A DNA stretch of 31,007 bases from Anaerolineales bacterium (GTDB taxonomy: Bacteria; Chloroflexota; Anaerolineae; Anaerolineales; E44-bin32). The DNA is taken from assembly GCA_030668545.1 (NCBI GenBank), contig DAOUTT010000001.1, positions 1-31,007 of the forward strand, given 5' to 3'. The notes under the pieces are model-generated. The model was given only the letters and a program-made list of their open reading frames with translations, searched no databases and was not told the origin of the DNA. Of this stretch, positions 23,762 through 31,007 are shown piece after piece. Positions within the stretch are counted from its first letter, which is position 1, and each line of letters starts with the position of its first letter. The position numbers and the translations under genes are program-made.

Positions 23762-24682
23762 TTACTGCTGACGCAAGTTCTTAAGGATGGACTCGAAATC
23801 CTCTGGAAGCGGTGAATTGAATTTCGTTCGCTGATCATTTCCAAGAAGACGAATAGTTAATTGACCCGCGTGCAGCAGTTGCCGTTCCGCAGGCAGCGTG
23901 GGTTTGCTGCGGCCATAAACCCGATCCCCCACGATTGGACAATCAATAAACGACAGGTGAACACGGATCTGGTGGGTTCGACCAGTTTCAGGTCGGACTT
24001 CCAGGAATGAATGCTCAAGGAACCGCTCATGAGTGTGATACGTTGTTACCGCCTCCCGTCCCCGGCTTTGTGACACAACCGCCATTTTTTGACGGTGCTT
24101 GGCGTCGCGGCCAATTGGCGCGTCTATCTTCCCCGATGGGGTCGGTGGGTTTGAATCCGTAAGTGCATAATAGACTTTCTTCACTTGTCGTTCCTGAAAT
24201 TGTCCCTGAAGAAATTGGTGAGCTTCATCGTGTTTAGCGAAGATGATGAGACCGGAAGTGTCCTTATCAAGCCGATGAACCACACCGGGGCGCCCTTCAT
24301 CACCGATGCCGCGAATATCTGGAGCATGGGCCAGGACTGCTTGAACCAACGTTCCTGTTTCGTGGCCCACGGAAGGATGGACGACAATACCCGGCTCCTT
24401 GTTAATGACCAGGAGATCTTGATCTTCATAAACAACGTCTATCGGGATCGCTTCAGGCTGTAAATCTGTGCGGGTTGGCTCAGGTATCGAGATTTGAAGA
24501 TCCTCGCCACCGTCAAGACGGTAGCCTGTTTTCTTGACAACTAAGCGATTAACACTGACCGAGCCGCTGCGAATGAGCTTCTGCACTTGAGAGCGGGAGA
24601 GATCTGCCAGGTAAGTCGCGATTACGACGTCAAGCCTACCACCTGGCTCCGGTGCGAGGAAGCGAACAGTCTGTGCACCCAC
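23762..24682 (-). CDS. RluD-family 23S rRNA pseudouridine synthase
   Basis: 306 residues. An N-terminal S4 domain (RLDVVIATYLADLSRSQVQKLIRSGSV) is followed by the RluA/RluD catalytic domain: LLVINKEPGIVVHPS, GVVHRLDKDTSGL with the catalytic Asp139, KVYYAL and RPETGRTHQIRVHLSFI. The S4 domain and length fit RluD, which makes pseudouridines in helix 69 of 23S rRNA, but RluC or a Chloroflexota-specific target cannot be excluded. It starts 5 bp after the lspA stop; this lspA-rluD order is common in bacteria and implies co-transcription. Confidence 0.95.
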   Translation of the reverse strand: MGAQTVRFLAPEPGGRLDVVIATYLADLSRSQVQKLIRSGSVSVNRLVVKKTGYRLDGGEDLQISIPEPTRTDLQPEAIPIDVVYEDQDLLVINKEPGIVVHPSVGHETGTLVQAVLAHAPDIRGIGDEGRPGVVHRLDKDTSGLIIFAKHDEAHQFLQGQFQERQVKKVYYALTDSNPPTPSGKIDAPIGRDAKHRQKMAVVSQSRGREAVTTYHTHERFLEHSFLEVRPETGRTHQIRVHLSFIDCPIVGDRVYGRSKPTLPAERQLLHAGQLTIRLLGNDQRTKFNSPLPEDFESILKNLRQQ

Positions 24683-24687
24683 TAATT

Positions 24688-25230
24688 TTATTCCGAATGA
24701 CCTTCGAGGTTCCGACCTACATTCTCTTCGACGGAATCAGCCTCGTCTCGTTCCTTAGCTCGTCGTTCGTCAACCCACATGGAAACTACAAGAAGCGCTG
24801 CGCCAATGGATATAGAGGCGTCAGCTACATTGAAGACCGCAAAACCGCCTACAGAAACGAAGTCTGTTACCGTACCTTGATACAACCGGCTAAGCAGGTT
24901 GCCCGTTGCCCCCCCCAACATGAGCCCCAATGCAATCCGTGTTGCCAGTTGCTCGCGAGGGATCTGGGGGAAGTAGTAGAGGATGGCGCCAATTACAATA
25001 ATCGCAATCACGGTGAAAATCGCACCGCCAGAGGGGAAGATCCCAAAAGCCGCTCCTGTATTGTTCCAATGGACGATGCGTGCAAATGGTCGAAGCCAGT
25101 CAAATGGAACCCAGGATTCACCGACCGCCAGATTTGTTCTTACCAGGTATTTTGTCCACTGATCCAATGCGACGACAACGCCGGCGACACCGATCAGGAA
25201 TCCATAATCACGCAGCAATGATCGTTTCAC
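24688..25230 (-). CDS. lspA: Lipoprotein signal peptidase (signal peptidase II)
   Basis: Membrane aspartyl protease that removes signal peptides from prolipoproteins after lipid attachment. 180 residues with four hydrophobic helices. Conserved boxes are VALDQWTKYLV, WNNTGAAFGIF, GGATGNLLSRLYQGTVTDFV with catalytic Asp123 and FNVADASISIG with Asp137. The hydrophilic C-terminal tail (DERRAKERDEADSVEENVG) is longer than usual. The start is GTG at 25230 with a near-perfect AAGGAGG about 12 nt upstream. It leads lspA-rluD and is separated from ileS by a hairpin. Confidence 0.96.
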   Translation of the reverse strand: MKRSLLRDYGFLIGVAGVVVALDQWTKYLVRTNLAVGESWVPFDWLRPFARIVHWNNTGAAFGIFPSGGAIFTVIAIIVIGAILYYFPQIPREQLATRIALGLMLGGATGNLLSRLYQGTVTDFVSVGGFAVFNVADASISIGAALLVVSMWVDERRAKERDEADSVEENVGRNLEGHSE

Positions 25231-25299
25231 TTAAGGTTGCAACCTCCTTCATCAGATAGCCTTGATTGTACCGTAACGCCCCATCAATTGGGATTCTTG

Positions 25300-25337
25300 A
25301 AGCGGGTTTCCCTGTGCACCCTCCGGGAAACCCGCTT
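25300..25337. terminator. Strong hairpin after ileS
   Basis: A perfect 13-bp stem, AAGCGGGTTTCCC (25300-25312) with GGGAAACCCGCTT (25325-25337), and a 12-nt loop lie between ileS and lspA. The minus strand has only CTT after the stem; the T-rich side (TTTCTTTCC) is on the plus strand. It may still end or attenuate the ileS message. Confidence 0.55.
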
Positions 25338-25376
25338 TCTTTCCTACGCCTACGAGGAATGCTCTCTTGGTGGCTC

Positions 25377-28300
25377 CTAACCTTCGACTTTCCGTAGGGC
25401 AACCTGCAATGATTCTCCATCGAAGTGATGCTCGGTCGTGATCCCCCCCTGCGGGTCTGCACTCGGCTGCATACTATCAGCGATGACTTCCCCTTGAATA
25501 TATCCGCGGTGCGCATCGATGGCCTCAGCGAGTTTGTCACTCGCCGCATATTGCACTTCGATGGCATCATCCACCTGAAGATCCGCTTGCCTGCGCAAGT
25601 CCTGCACGCGGCGTACGAACTCCCGTGCCAACCCTTCAAGGACCAATTCTTCTGTCAACTCCGTAACCAACGCCGCTACATAGGGTCCTTCCGCAACAGC
25701 GGAAAAACCCTCGTGGGCTTCGATGCGAATCTCCACTTCGTCTGTCGTCAACTGGATGACTTGACCCTCGATTGTCACCTCGACTGGTTCCCCCGCCAGC
25801 AGAGCAGATGCACTTTTAGGTTGATCTAGCTTTCCAACAGCGTCACGAATCGCGGGGAAGAGCGAGCCGTATTTCTGCCCTAGCTGCTTTGGTAATGCCT
25901 TGAGTTGGTACTCGACCGCTTCTGCAGCGGCATCGAGCAAGCGTACTTTTTTGACATTTAATTCATCATGGATTAGCGCATCGTAACGATCGACAATCGC
26001 TCGTTCCTCTGAACCTGCGACAGCGAAAGCCACTTCGGACAGGGGTTGCCGTAGTTTCCTGTTTGCTTTATTCCGCGCTGCATGTCCCATGGAGACGAGC
26101 ATTTGGACGAATTTCATCTCCCTCAACAAATCCTCTTCCACCTCAGCCGTATCCACTTCCGGCCAGGCGCGGTGGTGGATACTCTCAAGCGCTTCATCAT
26201 CGATGCTCCGTACGAGGTTTTGGTAGATCGTTTCCACAACAAATGGCGTGAAGGGAGCTAGAACATGGATCAAGGTCAGCAACGCTCGATAGAGCGCCGT
26301 ATATGCTGCATGTTTATCCGCATCCGAGGCTTTATCTACACCGGTTTTCGCCCAGAAGCGGCGCCTGCTCCGACGGAGATACCAGTTGCTCAAGTCATCC
26401 AGGAAATTCCCGATCACTTTGGTAGCACGGTCTGGCTCGAAAGCTTCAAGAGCATGTGTGACCTGATCGATTGTCTGCAGCGAGCGTGAGATAATCCATC
26501 GATCCATAACACTGAACTGAACATCAGCGCTGTCGGTAGGAGTCCACCCATCGAGATTGGCATAGGTGACGAAGAAGGCATACACATTCCAAAGTGGTAT
26601 CAGGAACTGCCGCCGTGCTTCAGTCGCGGACTCATATCCAAAAAGCAGGTCCTTCTCAGGCTTGTGGCTGCAATAGACCCAGCGCATGACGTCTACGCCC
26701 ATGGCGTCGGCGGCTTGGTTAAACTCGATCATATTGCCCCAGGATTTGTGCATCGCTTGCCCATCTTCAGCCAGCAGTGTCGCGTAGGTAAACACGTGTT
26801 TGAAAGGCGATTTCCGCTCGAGAATCGTGCTTAAAGCCAGCAAACTATAGAACCAGTTTCGGAACTGTCCCGGGAACGATTCGCTAATTAGATCGGCAGG
26901 ATACCACTCCGACCAATACTCCTTATCGGTGTTGTAGCGTAGCGTGCTCATCGCTACGACCCCCGCATCCAACCAGGGGTTTCCAACATCTGGGATTCGA
27001 TTGACAACCGCGCCACATTCACTGCATTCAATCTTCACAGCATCGATATAGGGCCGGTGCGGTGTGTGTCCCTCAAAAACGCCCCAGCCTTCAACCGCTC
27101 TCGCTTCAAGTTCCTCTCGACTTCCGATTACCTCGAAATGCTTACAAGATTCGCACTCCCAGATTGGGAGGGCAAGCCCGTAATACCGCTTCTTCGAGAT
27201 CATCCAGTTGTGCATATTCCGCAGCCAATCGAGCTCACGCTCCAACCCGAAGGAGGGGTGCCATGCTGTGTCTTCCTTGACGACCTCCATAATTTGATAA
27301 CGTAGGTTGTCCAACTTCTCCTCTTCTGTGACCTGCTCATAAGGCTTGTCTAGTTGATCGCCCATATTGATGAACCATTCATCCACAAGGTGGAATACAA
27401 GCTCTTCCCCACAACGCCAACAGACCGGGTAGCGGTGGGTATAATCCTCGATCTTGTAGGTCAAGCCCTTTTCTGTCAGATTTTGGAATATTGGTTGAGC
27501 AACCTTCTGGACATTCATCTCCGAAAGCCAGTCAAAACCATCGAGGAATAGACCGTCACCGTTTAGCGGTGCAATCACCGGCAGGCCATGTTCCTTGCTC
27601 AATTGGAAGTCCTCTGCGCCACAACCTGGGGCGATGTGGACGATTCCAGTTCCCTCGTCTTCGCCCACCTCATCCCAAAGGATCACCCGGTGTGCTTCAG
27701 GAGCACCGTGTTCTTTTTGAACGGGCAGTTCATCAAACGGACCATCATACATCCAGCCTTCCATTTCTTGGCCTTTAAGCTCCGCTTCAATTTCGTAGTC
27801 GCCCTTCAAAACATGCAGTGTCCCTCTACTCAGATAGAAAACATCATCGCCCTGCCGAACCCTGACATAATCCAAATCGGAACCGACGGCGGCAGCGACA
27901 TTGCTCGTGAGCGTCCATGGCGTAGTCGTCCAAACGAGCAAGCTCTCACGCTCTCGACCACGAAGTGGAAAACGTAACGTGATACTCGGGTGGGCAATCT
28001 CCTTATATCCCTCGGTCACAATCTCATGCTGGCTCAAACCCGTACCGCAACGCACGCACCACGGCATAACGTCACGGCCTTTAAAAATCCATCCCCGGTC
28101 GTAACAGGATTTGAGCGTGGCCCAAATGGTGTAATTATTGTCATCTGAAAAAGTGAAATAGGATCCGCCTAATTCCGGCATACCCAAACGGCCAACGATG
28201 GATTCAACGCTGCCCGTTACCGGTCCATGCGGTCCTTCCACTGTGATTTGCTCGGACGGATCCTCCGCCATCTTATCCCGCAGAGTGCGCAGCATGTCGG

Positions 28301-28739
28301 GATCATTCCAATCCATCCAGAAACCCAGGCGGATGCTCTGTTCTGTCTGCACGGCAGAGTATTTCAGGACTTGTTGCTTGCACAAATTAACAAAGCGATC
28401 GAGGCCGAACTCTTCAATTTCACGCTTGCTGTTGAAACCCATCTCCCGCTCGACGTTGACCTCGACCCACAAACCCTGGCAATCGAAACCATTCTGGTAC
28501 CGCGTTTGAAATCCCTGCATGGCTTTAAATCGATGGAAGAGATCCTTGTATGTCCGCCCCCAACCGTGATGAACCCCCATGGGATTGTTGGCTGTGATCG
28601 GACCATCAATGAAGGACCAACGCGGACTTTTTGACCTCAGTGCGACGAGGTTCTTGAAAGCTTGAATGTCATCCCAAAATGTTAAAACATCTTTTTCTAG
28701 CGCGATGAAATCAACCTGGTTGTCTACGGATTTAAACAT
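25377..28739 (-). CDS. ileS: Isoleucyl-tRNA synthetase, GxHH-type
   Basis: Charges tRNA-Ile and hydrolyses misactivated valine in its CP1 domain. At 1120 residues it is longer than bacterial type 1 enzymes (~920-940) and fits the type 2 (eukaryote-like) group. The first class I motif, within DGPITANNPMGVHHGWGR, aligns without gaps to DGPPYANGNIHIGH, so HIGH is replaced by Gly55-Val-His57-His58. The second reads Ala662-Met-His-Lys665-Ser666 (DGQAMHKSWGN) instead of KMSKS. The editing domain shows GTGIVHIAPGCGAEDF. Paired cysteines (CVRCG, CWRCG, CESC, CSEC) may bind zinc. A GxHH swap has been linked to mupirocin hyper-resistance in some IleRS2 enzymes. It lies 8 bp after alaX, in a T-box-controlled operon. 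Confidence 0.95.
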   Translation of the reverse strand: MFKSVDNQVDFIALEKDVLTFWDDIQAFKNLVALRSKSPRWSFIDGPITANNPMGVHHGWGRTYKDLFHRFKAMQGFQTRYQNGFDCQGLWVEVNVEREMGFNSKREIEEFGLDRFVNLCKQQVLKYSAVQTEQSIRLGFWMDWNDPDMLRTLRDKMAEDPSEQITVEGPHGPVTGSVESIVGRLGMPELGGSYFTFSDDNNYTIWATLKSCYDRGWIFKGRDVMPWCVRCGTGLSQHEIVTEGYKEIAHPSITLRFPLRGRERESLLVWTTTPWTLTSNVAAAVGSDLDYVRVRQGDDVFYLSRGTLHVLKGDYEIEAELKGQEMEGWMYDGPFDELPVQKEHGAPEAHRVILWDEVGEDEGTGIVHIAPGCGAEDFQLSKEHGLPVIAPLNGDGLFLDGFDWLSEMNVQKVAQPIFQNLTEKGLTYKIEDYTHRYPVCWRCGEELVFHLVDEWFINMGDQLDKPYEQVTEEEKLDNLRYQIMEVVKEDTAWHPSFGLERELDWLRNMHNWMISKKRYYGLALPIWECESCKHFEVIGSREELEARAVEGWGVFEGHTPHRPYIDAVKIECSECGAVVNRIPDVGNPWLDAGVVAMSTLRYNTDKEYWSEWYPADLISESFPGQFRNWFYSLLALSTILERKSPFKHVFTYATLLAEDGQAMHKSWGNMIEFNQAADAMGVDVMRWVYCSHKPEKDLLFGYESATEARRQFLIPLWNVYAFFVTYANLDGWTPTDSADVQFSVMDRWIISRSLQTIDQVTHALEAFEPDRATKVIGNFLDDLSNWYLRRSRRRFWAKTGVDKASDADKHAAYTALYRALLTLIHVLAPFTPFVVETIYQNLVRSIDDEALESIHHRAWPEVDTAEVEEDLLREMKFVQMLVSMGHAARNKANRKLRQPLSEVAFAVAGSEERAIVDRYDALIHDELNVKKVRLLDAAAEAVEYQLKALPKQLGQKYGSLFPAIRDAVGKLDQPKSASALLAGEPVEVTIEGQVIQLTTDEVEIRIEAHEGFSAVAEGPYVAALVTELTEELVLEGLAREFVRRVQDLRRQADLQVDDAIEVQYAASDKLAEAIDAHRGYIQGEVIADSMQPSADPQGGITTEHHFDGESLQVALRKVEG

Positions 28740-28747
28740 CTAACACC

Positions 28748-29458
28748 TCACGGTTCAAGCTCAATGACCAAACGTTTATTGATCGCGCCTTTGCTCTTGT
28801 AGTCCACGATGCGGATCTGACCTACTTCTTCAGTATTGGCGACGTGGGTCCCACCGTCGGCTTGGAGGTCAAGTCCTTCGATTTCCACCACTCGTACTTC
28901 TTGAATCATAGGTGGCAGGAGATTTATTTTCGTTCGAATCAAGTCAGGGATCTGGAAAGCTTCTACCCGCGGTAAGATTGCCGTCTTAACTAATCTAGCT
29001 GCGCGAACCTCAATATTGATTTTCTCTTCGATCTCGGCGACGAGTTCCTTATGCATGGACTCAAATTCAAAATCCATTCGTCCACGTAGGGGTTGCATGT
29101 TTCCACCAGTTACGCTTGCTTCATAATCTCGCCATATCACCCCACATAGGATGTGCATCGCGGTGTGGACGCGCATTAGCTGGAAGCGTCGCTCCCAATC
29201 CAACTCACCATCGACCTCCGCGCTGGTTTCGGGGGGGGCTCCATCAATTTCATGCCAGATCTCACCATCGACCTTGCGAACTAGCTTCACAGCTAGAGTT
29301 TGGTTCCCCGATTGAATTACTCCGAAATCGCAAGGTTGTCCACCACCGCCGGGGTAAAACACGGTTCGGTCCAGGGAAATCCCGTGCTCCGAGACACCTG
29401 TAACTTGAGCGGTGAAGGTCTTTAAATACGAGTCACCGTAGAACAGCAATTCTGTCAT
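28748..29458 (-). CDS. AlaX-type trans-acting alanyl-tRNA editing protein
   Basis: 236 residues related to the editing and C-terminal parts of AlaRS, without a synthetase core. AlaX proteins hydrolyse Ser- or Gly-tRNA-Ala in trans. Motifs: TVFYPGGGGQPCD, the zinc-binding HxxxH at His98-His102 (RVHTAMHIL), and LQADGGTHVANTEEVG at the second zinc site. There the usual Cys of CxxxH is Asp201, with His205 kept; whether this is typical of its subfamily I cannot tell. AAGGGA precedes the ATG at 29458. It is the first gene after the T-box and 8 bp before ileS, which is unusual since its substrate is tRNA-Ala, not tRNA-Ile. Confidence 0.9.
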   Translation of the reverse strand: MTELLFYGDSYLKTFTAQVTGVSEHGISLDRTVFYPGGGGQPCDFGVIQSGNQTLAVKLVRKVDGEIWHEIDGAPPETSAEVDGELDWERRFQLMRVHTAMHILCGVIWRDYEASVTGGNMQPLRGRMDFEFESMHKELVAEIEEKINIEVRAARLVKTAILPRVEAFQIPDLIRTKINLLPPMIQEVRVVEIEGLDLQADGGTHVANTEEVGQIRIVDYKSKGAINKRLVIELEP

Positions 29459-29521
29459 CGTTTATTCCCTTCTGTCCATGTACACCAAGTTAACCTTAAT
29501 AAATTCTGCTCGGCACCTCAT

Positions 29522-29560
29522 TAAAATTAAGTGCTCACGTCCCAAACAGGGACGAGAGCA
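29522..29560 (-). terminator. Intrinsic terminator of the T-box leader
   Basis: TGCTCTCGTCCC (29549-29560) pairs with GGGACGTGAGCA (29532-29543) with one mismatch and a 5-nt loop. The minus strand continues CTTAATTTTAA. It is positioned as the T-box off-state terminator, upstream of the alaX start. Confidence 0.8.
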
Positions 29561-29826
29561 AAATCCTCCCGTGGTACCACCCTGATTCCCGCCAACGACG
29601 GGCTCTCAGTCAAGTACGACCATAAAAAACTCTGGCTTATACCTGCGCCCGTGATAACGGCGGGCGATCCCGGCTTCCTTACTTACGATGTACTGCGTTC
29701 GGGTTGCAGCTCCGGAGGGATTTTCCGACTGGTATCCTGACCCGGCTCTCACCAATCCCGGGCTCGCTTACAGGCAGACTCAGGCGTACTCGTCTCCATC
29801 AAAGCTTTTTCTTCTATTGAATTTAC
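29532..29826 (-). promoter_or_regulatory. T-box leader controlling alaX-ileS
   Basis: A full T-box architecture is readable on the minus strand. Stem I begins GATGGAGACGAGTA and contains GCGAGCCCGGG, TTGGTGAGAGCCGGG and CCGGAGCTGC. A stem III-like hairpin, GCCCG/CGGGC with CCGTTA, follows. The antiterminator carries the T-box sequence AGGGTGGTACCACGGG (29568-29583), close to the consensus AGGGTGGNACCGCGG, and a terminator hairpin ends the leader. The best specifier candidate is ATC (Ile) at 29687-29689, shortly before AAGTAAGG; this is a weaker call than the T-box itself. Uncharged tRNA binding would favour read-through into alaX and ileS. Confidence 0.93.
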
Positions 29827-29832
29827 TTGCCC

Positions 29833-29861
29833 ATTATGCCATACGCGCAAACATGGGTCAA
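29833..29861 (-). promoter_or_regulatory. Promoter of the T-box-alaX-ileS operon
   Basis: TTGACC (29856-29861) and CATAAT (29833-29838) are spaced by exactly 17 bp on the minus strand. Transcription would start near 29826, about 20 nt before stem I of the T-box. Confidence 0.8.
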
Positions 29862-29867
29862 TGACCC
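29855..29867. promoter_or_regulatory. Perfect palindrome overlapping the -35 (possible operator)
   Basis: GGGTCA-A-TGACCC is a 13-bp perfect inverted repeat covering the -35 hexamer of the T-box operon promoter. A dimeric repressor binding here would block RNA polymerase. No regulator gene is adjacent, and a palindrome of this size can arise by chance. Confidence 0.3.
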
Positions 29868-29985
29868 AGCGCCAACATCGTTCAAAATCGATAAAGACGG
29901 ACTAAATCAACGTGCCAGAACTAAGCTAGAAGCAATTGAGTCTTATCATGAGACTCGTATTGCTACATCGCAAGGATGGCGGTTT

Positions 29986-30828
29986 TTATTGGACCACCCG
30001 GTCCGGATACAAATGCTCGAAAAGCGCGTACAGGTTGCCTTGATGAAGCTGCTCAGCCAAACCACCAAGCAAAATGCGGCTCTTCCCACAAGATTCGATG
30101 TCGATCTGGGAAAGGTAAGCATCATAATCTTTTCGTCGACTCGCCTGTCGCACATGACTCCGTATTTTATTCAAGTATGCGATATTATCCTGAACCTTAG
30201 ATGTTATTTCGCCGCGCAGAAAGGTTTCTCCATGTCCTTGGACAAGATTCTCCAGCTTCATCTTTGGGAGACGTTTCATGCTCTCGATCATGATGTCAAA
30301 ATCGCCGTCTACGATATACGGCAACGGCATGAGAATGTCACCCGAAAAAAGAACCCGATCCTCCACAAGGAGCACACCAATACCATCGGGGCTGTGGCCT
30401 GGGAGGTGGATCAGCCGGAGAGATCGCTTTCCAATCTGAAGACTCAAAGTTCCTTTTTCGAAGACTACATCTGGGAGAACAATCTTCAGATTCCGGAATT
30501 CTCGATTGCTTCGCTTTGCTGCTGCCAGAGTTTGTTTACCTTTAGTATCAAGTAAAGTGCGGCAGAGTGTGTGACTGAGGATTGTTGCGTTGGGAAACCA
30601 GCAATTGCCCAAGGTGTGGTCGGAGTGATAGTGAGTGTTGATGATATAGCGGACCGGTTTGGCCAATCGCCCTTCAAGAAAATCACGAATTTCTCTGGTT
30701 TCTTCGGGGTAAGCTAGTGTATCGATGAGAATGGACCAGTCCTGGCCAACAATGGCCCCTGCATTCACCTGCGCATAAAGCTGGCTGGTGAATACATAGA
30801 CATCCTCAGCTACCCGCTCTCGAATCAT
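29986..30828 (-). CDS. Metallo-beta-lactamase fold hydrolase
   Basis: 280 residues with the complete MBL metal site: THYHSDHTLGN (His66, His68, Asp70, His71), HLPGHSPDGIGV, the bridging Asp in LFSGDILM and the final His in VQGHGE. The fold covers about residues 5-215 and is followed by a helical C-terminal region (QDNIAYLNKIRSHVRQASRRKDY) seen in several MBL subfamilies. There is no signal peptide, so it should act in the cytoplasm. The family includes glyoxalase II-like thioesterases, lactonases and many uncharacterised hydrolases; the substrate cannot be named. AGGAG lies 5 nt before the ATG at 30828, and the gene has its own promoter. Confidence 0.92.
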   Translation of the reverse strand: MIRERVAEDVYVFTSQLYAQVNAGAIVGQDWSILIDTLAYPEETREIRDFLEGRLAKPVRYIINTHYHSDHTLGNCWFPNATILSHTLCRTLLDTKGKQTLAAAKRSNREFRNLKIVLPDVVFEKGTLSLQIGKRSLRLIHLPGHSPDGIGVLLVEDRVLFSGDILMPLPYIVDGDFDIMIESMKRLPKMKLENLVQGHGETFLRGEITSKVQDNIAYLNKIRSHVRQASRRKDYDAYLSQIDIESCGKSRILLGGLAEQLHQGNLYALFEHLYPDRVVQ

Positions 30829-30856
30829 GCCTGCTCCTGTGTGACTGCAAGTTGAA

Positions 30857-30886
30857 AGGATAGCATAGGGGGTAAACCGATGTCAA
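30857..30886 (-). promoter_or_regulatory. Promoter for the metallo-beta-lactamase-fold gene
   Basis: A consensus TTGACA (30881-30886) and TATCCT (30857-30862) are 18 bp apart on the minus strand. The transcript would begin near 30850, about 20 nt before the start codon. Confidence 0.65.
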
Positions 30887-31007
30887 GAAGACTTAACATA
30901 AATGCTGTTTTTGCTCAGATTTGGGGTTTTCCTTACTTTGTTCCTCGAAATGACGCGGAAGAGGAGCCAGGCGATCACTATATCTGGGTGAGGCTGGATG
31001 TATGGAT
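30880..31007 (+). CDS. Possible hypothetical protein, 3'-truncated by window edge
   Basis: An ATG at 30880, preceded at 7 nt by AGGGGG, opens a frame that stays open for 42 codons to the window end (MSRRLNINAVFAQIWGFPYF...). The peptide matches no family I recognise. Against it, the start overlaps the -35 of the divergent metallo-beta-lactamase-fold gene, no plus-strand promoter is evident, and the fragment is short. Confidence 0.3.
   Translation, partial: MSRRLNINAVFAQIWGFPYFVPRNDAEEEPGDHYIWVRLDVW

Noticed and set aside
29938..29960. Hairpin GAGTCT/AGACTC after the metallo-beta-lactamase-fold gene
   Set aside because: The stem is only 6 bp and no U-tract follows on the minus strand, so it is not called a terminator.
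29827..30555. Plus-strand open frame of 242 codons
   Set aside because: It lies antisense to the metallo-beta-lactamase-fold gene, whose metal motifs are complete, and it starts inside the T-box promoter.
30950..30975. Segment CCTCGAAATGAC resembling the reverse complement of the repeat motif GTCATTTCGAG
   Set aside because: The match is about 11 nt and the flanks do not continue the element, so chance is likely.

Overview
This 31 kb window looks like ordinary chromosome of a bacterium of the phylum Chloroflexota, most likely an Anaerolineae-like lineage. That is inferred from gene content and protein style: ribosomal protein S16 with a long acidic tail, a RodA-PbpA fusion, DUF3662/FHA proteins, a GxHH-type isoleucyl-tRNA synthetase under a T-box, and an RtcB/archease pair. 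No rRNA or tRNA gene, phage, transposase or CRISPR array was seen.

Layout. (1) Positions 1-5.4 kb, plus strand: two DegV-family genes (the first cut by the window edge), recG, coaD and a coiled-coil gene with its own promoter, closed by a terminator near 5.43 kb. (2) 5.5-7.65 kb, minus strand: pyrG and, upstream of it, a Roadblock/LC7 gene. (3) 7.65-8.52 kb: no gene; mostly a degenerate tandem array of a ~205-bp unit rich in palindromes. (4) 8.5-11.6 kb, minus: ffh-rpsP-khpA-rimM, the classical translation/secretion cluster, but with trmD and rplS absent at its end. (5) 11.7-17.6 kb, minus: three FHA-domain genes (FhaA-like, FhaA-like, FhaB-like), mtnP, and a 911-residue RodA-like/PbpA-like fusion whose transpeptidase part has lost all three catalytic motifs. 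(6) 17.6-19.5 kb, plus: archease and rtcB (RNA ligase). (7) 19.6-25.2 kb, minus: tyrS with a structured upstream region, a membrane PH-like protein, an EamA transporter, threonine aldolase, an RluD-type pseudouridine synthase and lspA. (8) 25.4-29.86 kb, minus: ileS and alaX behind a well-formed T-box leader with a clear promoter. (9) 29.9-31 kb: a metallo-beta-lactamase-fold hydrolase (minus) and the start of a possible plus-strand gene cut by the window edge.

How it fits together. Most genes are housekeeping: DNA repair, CoA and CTP synthesis, protein targeting, ribosome assembly, tRNA charging and RNA repair. The most unusual part is the FHA/RodA-PbpA block. It matches the content and order of the actinobacterial fhaA-fhaB-pstP-rodA-pbpA-pknA-pknB cell-wall cluster, but here the polymerase and the PBP are one polypeptide, the PBP half looks catalytically dead, the kinases and phosphatase are absent, and mtnP is interposed. 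The second notable block is the T-box-alaX-ileS operon, whose synthetase has both class I signature motifs altered (HIGH to GVHH, KMSKS to AMHKS). All functions are read from sequence motifs alone; no database search was possible.
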